Origin: Corynebacterium sp. HMSC29G08
GTDB taxonomy: Bacteria; Actinomycetota; Actinomycetes; Mycobacteriales; Mycobacteriaceae
Reading direction: 5' to 3'
Assembly (NCBI RefSeq): GCF_001806875.1
Contig: NZ_KV786211.1
Location: 217,643-281,642 of the forward strand
DNA: 64,000 bases
Shown here piece after piece: positions 34,659-43,797 of this stretch. Numbering within the stretch: the stretch's first letter is position 1; each line of letters opens with the position of its first letter. Position numbers and translations under genes: made by a program. The notes beneath the pieces are model-generated. The model had not been told where the DNA came from. It saw nothing but the letters and a program-made list of their open reading frames with translations, and made no database searches.

Positions 34659-36776
34659 GTGACAGTTTCTACTCAGCCGCAAATCCAACACCAAGCGTGG
34701 GAAGGCTTCACCCCGGGCCCGTGGATGGAAACAATTGACGTCCGCGACTTCGTGCAGCGCAATTACACCCCGTACGACGGGGACGCTTCGTTCCTTGAAG
34801 GCGCTACCGAAAAGACGCGTCGCCTCTGGGACTACCTGGACAAAACCTACCTCGCTGTTGAGCGTGAACGCCGTGTATATGACGTGGATACGGACACGCC
34901 TGCAGACATCGACGCATTTGCTCCGGGCTACATCTCCGACGATGACGATGTCATTGTTGGCCTGCAGACAGACACCCCAACCAAGCGCGCAATGATGCCG
35001 AACGGCGGCTGGCGCATGGTTGAGCAGGCAATCAAGGAGGCCGGTAAAGAGGTCAACGAGGATGTGAAGAAGATCTTCACCCACTACCGCAAGACACACA
35101 ATGACGCGGTGTTTGACATCTACACGCCCCGCATCCGTGCAGCACGTTCCTCGCACATCGTCACAGGTCTGCCGGACGCCTATGGCCGCGGCCGCATTAT
35201 CGGCGACTACCGTCGCGTGGCTCTATACGGCGTTGATTTCCTCATTGAGGAAAAGCAGCAGGCCAAGGACGCCTCCCTTGCTAACGGGTTCTCCGAGCAC
35301 TGGGCACGCTACCGCGAGGAGCACGCCGAGCAGATCAAGGCGCTGAAGAAGCTGAAGAAGATGGCGGCGGACTATGGCTTTGACATCTCCGGGCCAGCTC
35401 AGAGCGCTAAGGAAGCCGTGCAGTGGACCTACTTTGGCTACTTGGCATCGGTCAAGAGCCAGGACGGTGCCGCTATGTCCATCGGCCGCCTCTCCCCTTT
35501 CCTGGACGCCTACTTTGAGCGTGACCTGGCTAATGGAACGCTGACCGAGGTCGAAGCTCAGGAAATCATTGATGCGTTGGTAATCAAGCTGCGCATCGTG
35601 CGTTTCCTGCGCACCGAGGACTATGACCAGATTTTCTCCGGCGACCCGTACTGGGCTACCTGGACGGACGCGGGTTTCTCCGAAGACGGCCGCCACCAGG
35701 TGACCAAGACCGCGTTCCGTCTGCTGCAGACGCTGCGCAATCTTGGCCCTGCCCCGGAGCCGAACATCACGATCTTCTGGGACCCGCAGCTGCCTGAGGG
35801 ATACAAGGAATTTTGCGCCGCGATCTCCATTGAGACGTCGTCGCTGCAGTATGAGTCTGACAAGCAGATTCGTGACAAGTGGGGCGATGACGCCGCGATT
35901 GCCTGCTGTGTTTCTCCTATGCAGGTAGGCAAGCAGATGCAGTTCTTCGGCGCGCGCGTAAACGCAGCGAAGTCGCTGCTGTACGCCATTAACGGCGGTC
36001 GCGATGAAGTCACCGGCAAGCAAATCACCGACGGCGACCACACGCCGATTCTTGGCGACGGCCCACTGGACTTCGACGAGGTCTGGCAGAAGTACGAGGA
36101 GATGCTCGATTGGGTTGTCGGCACTTACGTTGAGGCGCTGAACATCATCCACTACTGCCACGACCGCTACGCATACGAATCCATCGAGATGGCACTGCAT
36201 GACTCTGACATCATCCGCACCATGGGCTGCGGTATTGCAGGCCTGTCCATTGTGGCTGACTCACTCAGCGCGATTAAGTACGCCAAGGTCTACCCGGTTC
36301 GTGATGAGACTGGCTTGGTGGTGGACTACATCACCGAGGGTGAGTTCCCGTTCTACGGCAACGACGATGACCGTGCAGACGATATCGCCGCCACCGTGGT
36401 GCACACCGTGATGCAGAAGATCAAGGCGATCCCGATGTACCGCGACGCTATTCCGACGCAGTCCGTGCTGACCATTACTTCCAACGTTGTCTACGGCAAG
36501 GCCACCGGTTCGTTCCCGTCTGGCCACAAGGCTGGCACCCCGTTCGCGCCGGGCGCAAACCCGGAGAACGGCGCCGATAACCACGGCATGGTTGCTTCCA
36601 TGCTTTCGGTAGGCAAGCTGGACTACAACGATGCGCTGGACGGTATTTCGCTGACCAACACCATCACGCCTACCGGCTTGGGTCGCAACAAGGAAGAGCA
36701 GGTCAAGAACCTGGTTGGTGTCTTGGATGCTGGCTTCATCATGGACAACGCCGACACGACCATCCAACCCGCCTAA
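34659..36776 (+). CDS. pflB: Pyruvate formate-lyase catalytic subunit lacking the glycyl-radical domain
   Basis: The 705-residue protein converts pyruvate and CoA to formate and acetyl-CoA. The Cys-Cys active site is intact (ACCVSPMQVGKQMQFFG, Cys416-Cys417, close to Cys418-Cys419 in E. coli). The conserved barrel runs to GISLTNTITPTGLGRNKEEQVKNL and then stops after about 20 more residues. The roughly 55-residue C-terminal glycyl-radical domain (with RVSGYAV) of single-chain enzymes (about 760 residues) is missing. That domain is encoded by the next gene. A GTG start follows a purine-rich stretch (AGAAGGA). Confidence 0.95.
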   Translation: MTVSTQPQIQHQAWEGFTPGPWMETIDVRDFVQRNYTPYDGDASFLEGATEKTRRLWDYLDKTYLAVERERRVYDVDTDTPADIDAFAPGYISDDDDVIVGLQTDTPTKRAMMPNGGWRMVEQAIKEAGKEVNEDVKKIFTHYRKTHNDAVFDIYTPRIRAARSSHIVTGLPDAYGRGRIIGDYRRVALYGVDFLIEEKQQAKDASLANGFSEHWARYREEHAEQIKALKKLKKMAADYGFDISGPAQSAKEAVQWTYFGYLASVKSQDGAAMSIGRLSPFLDAYFERDLANGTLTEVEAQEIIDALVIKLRIVRFLRTEDYDQIFSGDPYWATWTDAGFSEDGRHQVTKTAFRLLQTLRNLGPAPEPNITIFWDPQLPEGYKEFCAAISIETSSLQYESDKQIRDKWGDDAAIACCVSPMQVGKQMQFFGARVNAAKSLLYAINGGRDEVTGKQITDGDHTPILGDGPLDFDEVWQKYEEMLDWVVGTYVEALNIIHYCHDRYAYESIEMALHDSDIIRTMGCGIAGLSIVADSLSAIKYAKVYPVRDETGLVVDYITEGEFPFYGNDDDRADDIAATVVHTVMQKIKAIPMYRDAIPTQSVLTITSNVVYGKATGSFPSGHKAGTPFAPGANPENGADNHGMVASMLSVGKLDYNDALDGISLTNTITPTGLGRNKEEQVKNLVGVLDAGFIMDNADTTIQPA

Positions 36777-36795
36777 TCCCCAACTTCACTTAAAA

Positions 36796-36801
36796 AAGGA
36801 G
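36796..36801 (+). promoter_or_regulatory. Ribosome-binding site of the glycyl-radical subunit
   Basis: AAGGAG within an A-rich run lies 11 bases before the ATG at 36813 and after the pflB stop. It shows that the radical domain is translated as its own protein and is not a frameshifted pflB end. Confidence 0.8.
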
Positions 36802-36812
36802 TATTTGTACCA

Positions 36813-37064
36813 ATGTCTACCCCTACTTTTGATGAGCGCCTCGCCTCCATGAAGGCAAACCGTGCTGCAAACAACATGGAGTCTGGCCTGTACCACGCCA
36901 ACATCAACGTGTTGGACGAGTCCACGCTTGAAGACGCCATGGAGCACCCCGAAAACTACCCGAACCTGACGGTGCGTGTTTCCGGCTATGCCGTGAACTT
37001 TGTCAAGCTGACGAAGGAGCAGCAGCGCGACGTCATTTCTCGTACTTTCCACCAGGGTGCGTAA
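36813..37064 (+). CDS. grcA: Stand-alone glycyl-radical subunit of pyruvate formate-lyase
   Basis: This is an 83-residue protein. Residues 27-83 align with the C-terminus of single-chain pyruvate formate-lyase, ending [21 protein letters not shown] then [12 protein letters not shown]; Gly58 in RVSGYAV is the predicted radical site. Residues 1-26 are a short new N-terminus. E. coli GrcA/YfiD is a similar spare radical domain that repairs damaged full-length enzyme. Here pflB has no radical domain of its own, so this protein should be an obligate subunit. It lies 36 bases after pflB, and the pflA ATG follows its stop directly. Confidence 0.92.
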   Translation: MSTPTFDERLASMKANRAANNMESGLYHANINVLDESTLEDAMEHPENYPNLTVRVSGYAVNFVKLTKEQQRDVISRTFHQGA

Positions 37065-37940
37065 ATGGCTTTTGATGGCACCAGCGGCGTTGTCACTCTT
37101 CAGCCCGAGCAGGGTGAGCGGGTGCGCGGCGTCGCTGCCGGTTTAGGTGGGTTATCCACCGATGATTTGGAAATCACTCGCCCTGAGTTGCTCGACGCTC
37201 GCCGCACCGGCGAGATCGGTCTGATTCACTCTTGGGAGCTGGTGACTGCTGTTGACGGCCCGGGCACCCGCCTGACGCTGTTTCTCTCTGGTTGTCCGCT
37301 GCGGTGCAAGTTCTGCCACAATCCGGACACGATGGAGATGAAAGAGGGCACTTTGGAGCATATCGACGCGGTGGTCAAACGCGTCCTACGCTATAAGTCC
37401 ATCTTCAACGCTTCCGGTGGCGGACTCACCCTGTCAGGTGGTGAGCCACTGTTCCAGATTGCGTTTACCCGCCGTTTGCTCAAGGCGGTGCACGACGCGG
37501 GCGTGCACACCACGGTTGATACCTCTGGTTATTTGGGGGCACGACTGACGGACGAGGACTTGGACAACATCGACTTGTTCCTCTTGGACGTGAAATCCGG
37601 TGATCCCACCACCTATGAGCACGTCACCGAAAGGCAGTTGCAGCCGACGATTGATTTCGGTGACCGTCTTCACGCAAAGGGCAAAAAAGTATGGGTACGT
37701 TTCGTGCTTGTGCCTGGCCTGACGGACGGTGAAGACAACGTACAAAAGGTCGCTGACATCGTCGCACGCTGGAAAGGCACCGTTGAGCGTGTGGAGGTGC
37801 TGCCCTTTCACAACATGGGCGCGGATAAGTGGAAGAAGATTGGACTGGACTACCAGTTGGAAGACACGACTCCCCCATCAGCGGAATCCTTGGGGCATGT
37901 GCGTTCGGTATTTCGTTCCCGTGGCCTGACAGTTTTCTAA
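37065..37940 (+). CDS. pflA: Pyruvate formate-lyase activating enzyme (radical SAM)
   Basis: The 291-residue protein binds a [4Fe-4S] cluster through CPLRCKFC (Cys77, Cys81, Cys84) and uses S-adenosylmethionine to abstract hydrogen from the target glycine. Other features are SWELVTAVDGPGTRLTLFLSGC, GGGLTLSGGEPLFQ and FLLDVKSGDP. It has about 45 residues before the usual activase N-terminus. It should act on the small subunit at 36813. The gene order pflB-grcA-pflA is compact and co-directional. Confidence 0.94.
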   Translation: MAFDGTSGVVTLQPEQGERVRGVAAGLGGLSTDDLEITRPELLDARRTGEIGLIHSWELVTAVDGPGTRLTLFLSGCPLRCKFCHNPDTMEMKEGTLEHIDAVVKRVLRYKSIFNASGGGLTLSGGEPLFQIAFTRRLLKAVHDAGVHTTVDTSGYLGARLTDEDLDNIDLFLLDVKSGDPTTYEHVTERQLQPTIDFGDRLHAKGKKVWVRFVLVPGLTDGEDNVQKVADIVARWKGTVERVEVLPFHNMGADKWKKIGLDYQLEDTTPPSAESLGHVRSVFRSRGLTVF

Positions 37941-38029
37941 CCCGGGGTCTGCGCGTAGTATCACCTATTACGTTGAGAGCGCCTCGGGAGCGCCCTCCCC
38001 TTGATCCAATGAAAGGGGGCTTGGAGCCC

Positions 38030-39103
38030 ATGCCGCCACGCATTCCACTTACGCGACCGCGACCAAAAAGACCTGAGCCCCCTTCGACCACCCCCATCCG
38101 GGTTCCTATTGAGCGCGCGATGGATTTTTGCCGCGTGTTTGTAGACGGCAAGCGCTTGCCTGGCAGCATTCGCGTCAACCAGGCGATGGAGATTGTGCAG
38201 CAGCACGAGAATGCGTTTGTGTGGCTGTCGCTGAAGTCCCCTACAGAAGATCAGATGGAGCGACTTGCAGGCATCTTTGATATTGATGACCTGATTGTGG
38301 ACGATGTGTTGGACGCCCACCAGCGTCCCAAGATCGAACGCTACGACGAGCAGTTGTTCATGGTTGTGCGCTCCGTGCACTACCGTGACGACGAAGAGGT
38401 TGTGGACGCCCGCGAGATCATTTCCACCGGTGAGGTGCAGGTGGTTACGGGCCAGAATTTTGCGGTGAGCATTCGTCACAACGCCCCACTGCCGGATCTG
38501 ACTGCCCAGTTGGAGGCGGAGGAAGACTTGGTTGTCCTCGGCCCGAGTGCGGTTGCGTGGATTGTGGCGGACTATCTGGTGGACAACTATCTGCGGGTTG
38601 CGGAGTATCTCAGCCAGGACGTGGATGAGCTGGAAAACGAAGTGTTCACGCCGAAGCGCCAGATTAATATTGACAAGATCTACAGCTACAAGCGTGAGAT
38701 CTTGGAGATGCGCCACGCAATTGATCCACTGGCACCTGCACTTCGAAACGGCCTGACCAATAACAAAGACATGGTGCGCAAAGCGCTGCGCTCCTACTTC
38801 CGCGACGTGCAGGACAACGCAACAATTGCCTCGGATCACGTTTCGGGCTTTGATGAGCGTCTGTCTTCCCTGCTAAACGCTTCGGTAGCGAAGGTGAGCA
38901 TGCAGCAAAACGCCGACATGCGCACGATCTCGGCAGTGGTTGGTATGGCCGCTGTGCCGACACTTATTGCTGGTATTTACGGCATGAACTTTGAGAACAT
39001 GCCCGAGTTAGGTTGGACGTTTGGCTACCCAGCCGCACTGTTAGTAATGCTTAGCGCGATGGCGCTGATGTTCTGGTGGTTCCGGAAGAACCACTGGCTC
39101 TAG
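38030..39103 (+). CDS. corA: CorA-family Mg2+/Co2+ channel
   Basis: The 357-residue protein has a cytoplasmic N-terminal domain, a long stalk helix and two C-terminal membrane helices with the YGMN signature of the pore mouth. It ends in a basic tail (WWFRKNHWL). The frame is open upstream, but ATG 38030 with GGAG in front gives a typical length. It has a Pro/Arg-rich first 25 residues. A TAGTAT box near 37956 may be its promoter. Confidence 0.9.
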   Translation: MPPRIPLTRPRPKRPEPPSTTPIRVPIERAMDFCRVFVDGKRLPGSIRVNQAMEIVQQHENAFVWLSLKSPTEDQMERLAGIFDIDDLIVDDVLDAHQRPKIERYDEQLFMVVRSVHYRDDEEVVDAREIISTGEVQVVTGQNFAVSIRHNAPLPDLTAQLEAEEDLVVLGPSAVAWIVADYLVDNYLRVAEYLSQDVDELENEVFTPKRQINIDKIYSYKREILEMRHAIDPLAPALRNGLTNNKDMVRKALRSYFRDVQDNATIASDHVSGFDERLSSLLNASVAKVSMQQNADMRTISAVVGMAAVPTLIAGIYGMNFENMPELGWTFGYPAALLVMLSAMALMFWWFRKNHWL

Positions 39104-39112
39104 CCTGAGTAG

Positions 39113-39496
39113 CTAGCCCTTGATCATCAACTTCAGGTTGGTGATTGCCACCAGCTTGTCGTTGTTGCGCATTTCGATGCGCCACAGGTGCGTGGTGCGG
39201 CCAATGTGGACTGGGATGGCTTCGGCCTCGATGCGGCCGGAAGTCACTGGACGAAGAAAGTCCGTGTTGTTGTTCATACCCACGGCTGCTTTTTGGCTGG
39301 TGAACATGGCTGCAAGGCTGCCCAGCGTCTCGCCGATGGCTGCATAGACGCCGCCGTTGACAATGCCTGCGGGTTGGAGGTGCTCAGGACCCACCTCGAT
39401 GTGAGCTTTGATCTCCGATTCGGAGCAGGCGGTGACTTCCATGCCAATGGTCTGGGCGAATCCGGTATTCATCCGGTTTATCTCTGCAATTTCCAT
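39113..39496 (-). CDS. PaaI-family hotdog thioesterase
   Basis: The 127-residue hotdog-fold protein has the active-site segment LQPAGIVNGGVYAAIGETLGSLAA and a conserved NNNTDFLRPVTSG loop, as in PaaI/YdiI-type acyl-CoA thioesterases. The substrate is unknown. ATG 39496 is preceded by TATAGT at a 7-base distance, so the transcript is probably leaderless; a GTG at 39505 would overlap this box. It is divergent from gnd. Confidence 0.85.
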   Translation of the reverse strand: MEIAEINRMNTGFAQTIGMEVTACSESEIKAHIEVGPEHLQPAGIVNGGVYAAIGETLGSLAAMFTSQKAAVGMNNNTDFLRPVTSGRIEAEAIPVHIGRTTHLWRIEMRNNDKLVAITNLKLMIKG

Positions 39497-39503
39497 GTCG
39501 GTC

Positions 39504-39509
39504 ACTATA
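39504..39509 (-). promoter_or_regulatory. -10 box for leaderless thioesterase transcript
   Basis: TATAGT on the minus strand, 7 bases before the ATG at 39496. Confidence 0.55.
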
Positions 39510-39566
39510 CGGATGGCGTTGGGGTTTATGGGCTAGTCGGAAACGCTCCCGCTTTATCCGGCAACG

Positions 39567-39572
39567 TAGACT
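39567..39572 (+). promoter_or_regulatory. -10 box for leaderless gnd transcript
   Basis: TAGACT, 7 bases before the gnd ATG, with no Shine-Dalgarno sequence. Confidence 0.55.
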
Positions 39573-39579
39573 GTGCTGC

Positions 39580-41052
39580 ATGACTAACCCACTTGCTTCG
39601 GATGCTTCCCTTGCTCAGATCGGCGTTGTTGGTATGGCCGTGATGGGCTCCAACCTGGCGCGTAACTTCGCTTCGAAAGGCCACACCGTCGCTATCTATA
39701 ACCGTTCGCCAGAAAAGACGCGCGCGGTGGTTGCGGAGTTTGGCCATGAAGGCAATTTCATTCCGGCTGAGACGATCGAGGAGTTTGTGGCCTCGCTTGA
39801 GCGCCCCCGCAAGGCAATCATCATGGTGCAGGCGGGTGCTGCGACAGATGCCGTGATCGCGCAGCTGGTTGAGGCGATGGATGAGGGTGACATCATCATT
39901 GACGGCGGTAACGCACTGTTCACGGACACGATTCGCCGGGAGCGAGAGGTTGCAGCCACAGGCCGTCACTTTGTTGGCGCCGGTATTTCTGGCGGTGAAG
40001 AGGGTGCGTTGCGTGGGCCGTCGATTATGCCGGGCGGTCCAGCGCAGTCTTGGGAGACTTTGGGCCCGCTGCTGGAGGATATTTCCGCAAAGGTGGATGG
40101 CACTCCATGCGTGACCCACATTGGCCCTGATGGCGCTGGCCATTTTGTGAAGATGGTGCATAACGGCATTGAGTACGCGGATATGCAGGTCATCGGTGAG
40201 GCGTACCACTTGCTGCGTTACGCGGCGGGTCTTGAGCCTGTGGAGATCGCGGAGATTTTCACGGAGTGGAACAAGGGTGATTTAGATTCCTATTTGATTG
40301 AGATCACCGCTGAGGTGCTGCGCCAGGTGGACGCGCGTACTGGCAAGCCGTTTATTGACATCATTGTGGACGCCGCTGGGCAAAAGGGCACCGGCCGCTG
40401 GACGGTCAAAGAGGCCCTTGACTTGGGCGTGCCGGTAACCGGTATTGGCGAAGCGGTGTTTGCCCGCGCGTTGTCTTCGGCGCTTGCGCAGCGTGAAGCC
40501 GCCCAGAACGCGAACTTGCCTGCGGGTGATGCGGCCACGCTTGAGTCGCTGGGTGTGTCTCGCGAGGAGTTTGTGGAAGATGTACGCCGCGCGCTCTATG
40601 CCTCTAAGTTGGTGGCGTACGCCCAGGGCTTCGATGAGATCAACGCGGGCTCCCAGGAGTACAGCTGGAACATCAAGCCGGGTGATCTGGCTCGTATCTG
40701 GCGTGGGGGCTGCATCATCCGCGCTCAGTTCCTCAACCGCATCACCGAAGCCTATGAGCGTGACCCGGAGCTTGCCTCCCTGCTGCTTGACCCTTATTTC
40801 AAGGGTGAGCTGGAAAAGGGGCTTGTGGATGCTTGGCGACGTATCGTGGTCGCTGCCACCCGCCTCGGCCTACCCGTGCCCGTGTTCGCATCTTCCCTGT
40901 CCTACTACGATTCGCTGCGCTCCAAGCGTCTGCCGGCAGCGCTGATTCAGGGCCAGCGCGACTTCTTTGGCGCTCACACCTACCGCCGCGTTGATATGGA
41001 AGGTAGCTTCCACACCGCGTGGTCGGGTGACCGAGAAGAGTTGTCCTACTAG
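39580..41052 (+). CDS. gnd: 6-phosphogluconate dehydrogenase (decarboxylating)
   Basis: The 490-residue enzyme of the oxidative pentose phosphate pathway makes ribulose 5-phosphate, CO2 and NADPH. Motifs seen are GVVGMAVMGSNLARNFASKG, VGAGISGGEEGALRGPSIMPGG and the catalytic GAGHFVKMVHNGIEYADMQ (Lys/Asn/Glu). Its length is normal. It lies directly upstream of a DEAD-box helicase that has its own promoter. Confidence 0.97.
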   Translation: MTNPLASDASLAQIGVVGMAVMGSNLARNFASKGHTVAIYNRSPEKTRAVVAEFGHEGNFIPAETIEEFVASLERPRKAIIMVQAGAATDAVIAQLVEAMDEGDIIIDGGNALFTDTIRREREVAATGRHFVGAGISGGEEGALRGPSIMPGGPAQSWETLGPLLEDISAKVDGTPCVTHIGPDGAGHFVKMVHNGIEYADMQVIGEAYHLLRYAAGLEPVEIAEIFTEWNKGDLDSYLIEITAEVLRQVDARTGKPFIDIIVDAAGQKGTGRWTVKEALDLGVPVTGIGEAVFARALSSALAQREAAQNANLPAGDAATLESLGVSREEFVEDVRRALYASKLVAYAQGFDEINAGSQEYSWNIKPGDLARIWRGGCIIRAQFLNRITEAYERDPELASLLLDPYFKGELEKGLVDAWRRIVVAATRLGLPVPVFASSLSYYDSLRSKRLPAALIQGQRDFFGAHTYRRVDMEGSFHTAWSGDREELSY

Positions 41053-41055
41053 AAT
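41050..41055 (+). promoter_or_regulatory. -10 box for leaderless helicase transcript
   Basis: TAGAAT overlaps the gnd stop codon and lies 7 bases before the ATG at 41063. Confidence 0.6.
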
Positions 41056-41062
41056 CTTCGTA

Positions 41063-42376
41063 ATGACTTCTTTCGCCGACCTCGGCCTGCCTCGCGATAT
41101 TGTTCGTGTCCTGCACAAGCAGGGCATCACAGATGCGTTTCCTATCCAGGAGGCGGCGATCCCGGACGCGCTCGCGGGCAAGGACGTGCTTGGCCGCGGT
41201 CCGACTGGTTCTGGCAAAACGTTTACGTTTGGGTTGCCGATGGCGGCGAGGTTGGAAGGCGCGCCGTCGAAAAGCGGGAACCCCCGCGGACTTATCTTGG
41301 CACCAACGCGTGAGCTGGCCACCCAGATCCGGGAGCGGCTGGAAGAACCCGCAGGCGCGCTTGGATTGCGGATTATCGAGGTTGTGGGCGGTGTGAACAT
41401 CAACCACCACATCCGCGCGCTCGCAGCACCGGTAGATATTTTGGTGGCCACCCCTGGCCGCGCCCAAGACCTAGTCAATCAGGGCTATCTGCAGCTGGAT
41501 CGCGTGGAGATCACCGCGCTTGATGAGGCCGACCAGATGGCAGACATGGGTTTTATCCCACAAGTGCGCAAACTGCTTGACATGACGCCGAAGGGTGGGC
41601 AGCGACTGCTGTTTTCCGCCACCTTGGACGCAGACGTTGACAAACTGGTCACGCGGTACATGCACTCCCCTGTCACCCATTCCACCGCCCCAGTCGAGGC
41701 CGCTGTGGACACGATGGAACACTATCGGCTGCTGGTTGGCAATCGAGACACGCGTGCGGAGATTGTCACCCAGATCGCGGCGCGTGCAGGCAAAACGATC
41801 ATGTTCATGCGCACCAAGCACGGCGTGGACCGGCAGGTGAAGAAGCTGCGCCGCGTGGGCATTCACGCCCAAGGGTTGCACGGCGATAAGGGGCAGGGTG
41901 CTCGCACCCGTGCCATCGATGGTTTTTCGGACGGCTCGACGCCTGTGCTGGTGGCCACTGATATTGCGGCGCGAGGTATCGATATTGATGATGTCTCGCT
42001 GGTCGTCCACATCGACCCGCCCGCTGAGCACAAGGCGTACCTGCACCGCGCTGGGCGCACTGCCCGCGCGGGCACCACGGGCACAGTAGTGACGTTGGTC
42101 ATGGATGAGCAACGCAAAGAAGTGGCGTCGTTATTGAAGAAGGCGGGTGTATACGCGCCGGAGGTCCAAGTACAGCCCATGAGCCCCGAACTGATTAGAA
42201 TTACTGGGGCAACAAAGCCAGAAGGGCAACCATTGCCACCGCCAGGTCAGCCTCAGCGTGCTGCAGCTCCCGCGCGGTCTTCAGGCAGAACACAACCAAA
42301 CCGGCGCCGAAATAACCGGCGCCGAAATAACCAGCGTCGCAACAACCAGCAACGTAGGAGGAAACCCTCACGCTAA
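41063..42376 (+). CDS. DEAD-box RNA helicase with basic C-terminal tail
   Basis: The 437-residue protein has the Q-motif region, Walker A GPTGSGKT, PTRELA, a DEAD-type box (ALDEADQMADMGF), SAT (LLFSATLD) and motif VI HRAGRTARAG. The last 35 residues are made of Arg/Asn repeats (RRNNRRRNNQRRNN), a likely RNA-binding tail. I place the start at ATG 41063 because upstream codons overlap gnd. It could act in ribosome assembly or RNA decay. Confidence 0.93.
   Translation: MTSFADLGLPRDIVRVLHKQGITDAFPIQEAAIPDALAGKDVLGRGPTGSGKTFTFGLPMAARLEGAPSKSGNPRGLILAPTRELATQIRERLEEPAGALGLRIIEVVGGVNINHHIRALAAPVDILVATPGRAQDLVNQGYLQLDRVEITALDEADQMADMGFIPQVRKLLDMTPKGGQRLLFSATLDADVDKLVTRYMHSPVTHSTAPVEAAVDTMEHYRLLVGNRDTRAEIVTQIAARAGKTIMFMRTKHGVDRQVKKLRRVGIHAQGLHGDKGQGARTRAIDGFSDGSTPVLVATDIAARGIDIDDVSLVVHIDPPAEHKAYLHRAGRTARAGTTGTVVTLVMDEQRKEVASLLKKAGVYAPEVQVQPMSPELIRITGATKPEGQPLPPPGQPQRAAAPARSSGRTQPNRRRNNRRRNNQRRNNQQRRRKPSR
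42301..42345 (+). repeat. 15-bp tandem repeat in helicase tail
   Basis: Two exact 15-bp units (CCGGCGCCGAAATAA) at 42301-42315 and 42316-42330 are followed by a third diverged unit to 42345. They encode the RRNN repeats of the helicase tail. Confidence 0.8.
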
Positions 42377-42399
42377 AGCGCTCGCGCTAGCACCAGACC

Positions 42400-43797
42400 A
42401 TGGACATATTCATATCTATCCTCGCTCTTATCGCGTTTATTCTCTTAACCGCGTCAACTGGCTTGTTCGTGGCAATTGAGTTTGCTATGACGGGCCTTGA
42501 GCGCTCCACTATTGAGGCGCACGTGCGTGAAAAGGGTGACGCACGGGCTCGTGCCATTGCACGCAGCCACAGCAATTTGTCTTTCGTTTTGTCCGGTGCG
42601 CAGCTGGGCATCACCGTGACTACCCTTGCTTCCGGTTTCTTGGCAGAGCCGGTCTTGGGCAAGTTTTTCACCCCTCTCCTTGAGCTTGTCGGCTTGAGCG
42701 AAAGCGCCTCACGCCCTGTTGCCTTGGTGCTTGCGCTTCTGGTGGCCACTGTGCTTTCCATGGTGTTCGGTGAGCTTGTGCCTAAAAACATCGCGATCAC
42801 CGAACCCCTGCACACCGCCCGTATTGTCGTACCGCCGGTGAATGCGTTTAACGTGGTGTTCAAATGGTTTATCAAGGCCATGAACTCTTCGGCTAACTGG
42901 ATTGTGCGCAAGGTGGGTATTGAGCCGGCGGATGAGTTAGCGTCGGCGCGCTCGGGCCAGGAGCTTGGCGCGATGGTACGCAACTCTGCCGAGGCAGGCG
43001 GTCTAGATGCGGACACAGCTGCGGTTATTGATCGCTCGCTGCGCTTCGGTGAGACCACTGCAGAAGAGGTGATGACACCGCGCTCCACCATCGAAGCACT
43101 GGACGCTGAAGACACCGTAGCCGATCTGATTGCGCTAGCCCAGGAGTCGGGCCACTCGCGCTTCCCAGTTCGTCGCGGTGATCTGGACGACACGATCGGC
43201 GTGGTCCATATCAAGGACGCGTTCAACGTCCCGCGGGAGGCACGCAGCACCACCAAGCTCGCCTCCATGGCGCGCCCAGTGCCGTTTGTGCCTGGCACGC
43301 TCGATGGAGACGCCGTGCTTAACCGCGTGCGTTCCGCCGGCTCCCAGGTGGTGTTGGTAGCCGACGAGTACGGCGGTACCCAAGGGCTTGTGACAATTGA
43401 GGACGTGGTTGAGGAGATCCTCGGCGAAGTCTACGACGAATACGACGACCAAGAGTCCGAGCGCGACTTCCAACGCTTCGGCACTTCCTGGGAGGTTGCG
43501 GGCCTTGTGCGTCTAGATGAGCTCACACAGAAAACTGGCTACGTCGCCCCGGACGGCCCCTACGAAACGCTTGGCGGCCTGATCATGTCGGCACTTGGCC
43601 GCATTCCGGAAGTTGGCGATAAAGTTGTGCTGCCGCAGTTCACGGCGACGAGCTTCCAGGAGGAGTTAGAAACCGTCAGCGACGCTTTCTGGGTGGCGCG
43701 CGTGACGGTGATGGATGATCGCCGTGTGGAGCGCGCCATCTTGTCCCCTGTCACACCGAAGCAAGCGGCGGCGCTTCAGGAAGGCGGTGCGCAGTGA
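42400..43797 (+). CDS. CNNM/CBS-domain membrane protein (first of pair)
   Basis: The 465-residue protein has an N-terminal CNNM (DUF21) membrane domain with about four helices (SFVLSGAQLGITVTTLASGFLAEP; GELVPKNIAI), a pair of CBS domains (about residues 220-345, including EVMTPRSTIEAL and VVLVADEYGGTQGLVTIEDVVEEILGE) and a C-terminal CorC_HlyC domain. Relatives are Mg2+/Co2+ efflux or transport proteins. It overlaps the next, related gene by 4 bases. No clear ribosome-binding site is seen. Confidence 0.9.
   Translation: MDIFISILALIAFILLTASTGLFVAIEFAMTGLERSTIEAHVREKGDARARAIARSHSNLSFVLSGAQLGITVTTLASGFLAEPVLGKFFTPLLELVGLSESASRPVALVLALLVATVLSMVFGELVPKNIAITEPLHTARIVVPPVNAFNVVFKWFIKAMNSSANWIVRKVGIEPADELASARSGQELGAMVRNSAEAGGLDADTAAVIDRSLRFGETTAEEVMTPRSTIEALDAEDTVADLIALAQESGHSRFPVRRGDLDDTIGVVHIKDAFNVPREARSTTKLASMARPVPFVPGTLDGDAVLNRVRSAGSQVVLVADEYGGTQGLVTIEDVVEEILGEVYDEYDDQESERDFQRFGTSWEVAGLVRLDELTQKTGYVAPDGPYETLGGLIMSALGRIPEVGDKVVLPQFTATSFQEELETVSDAFWVARVTVMDDRRVERAILSPVTPKQAAALQEGGAQ

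Noticed and set aside
36700..36815. pflB broken by a frameshift or sequencing error
   Set aside because: The large gene ends in a normal stop, and the small gene has its own AAGGAG, ATG and a new N-terminus that does not match a direct continuation of pflB. A simple base error would not produce these.
37941..38029. Magnesium riboswitch before corA
   Set aside because: The leader is under 90 bases and shows no M-box-like conserved helices.
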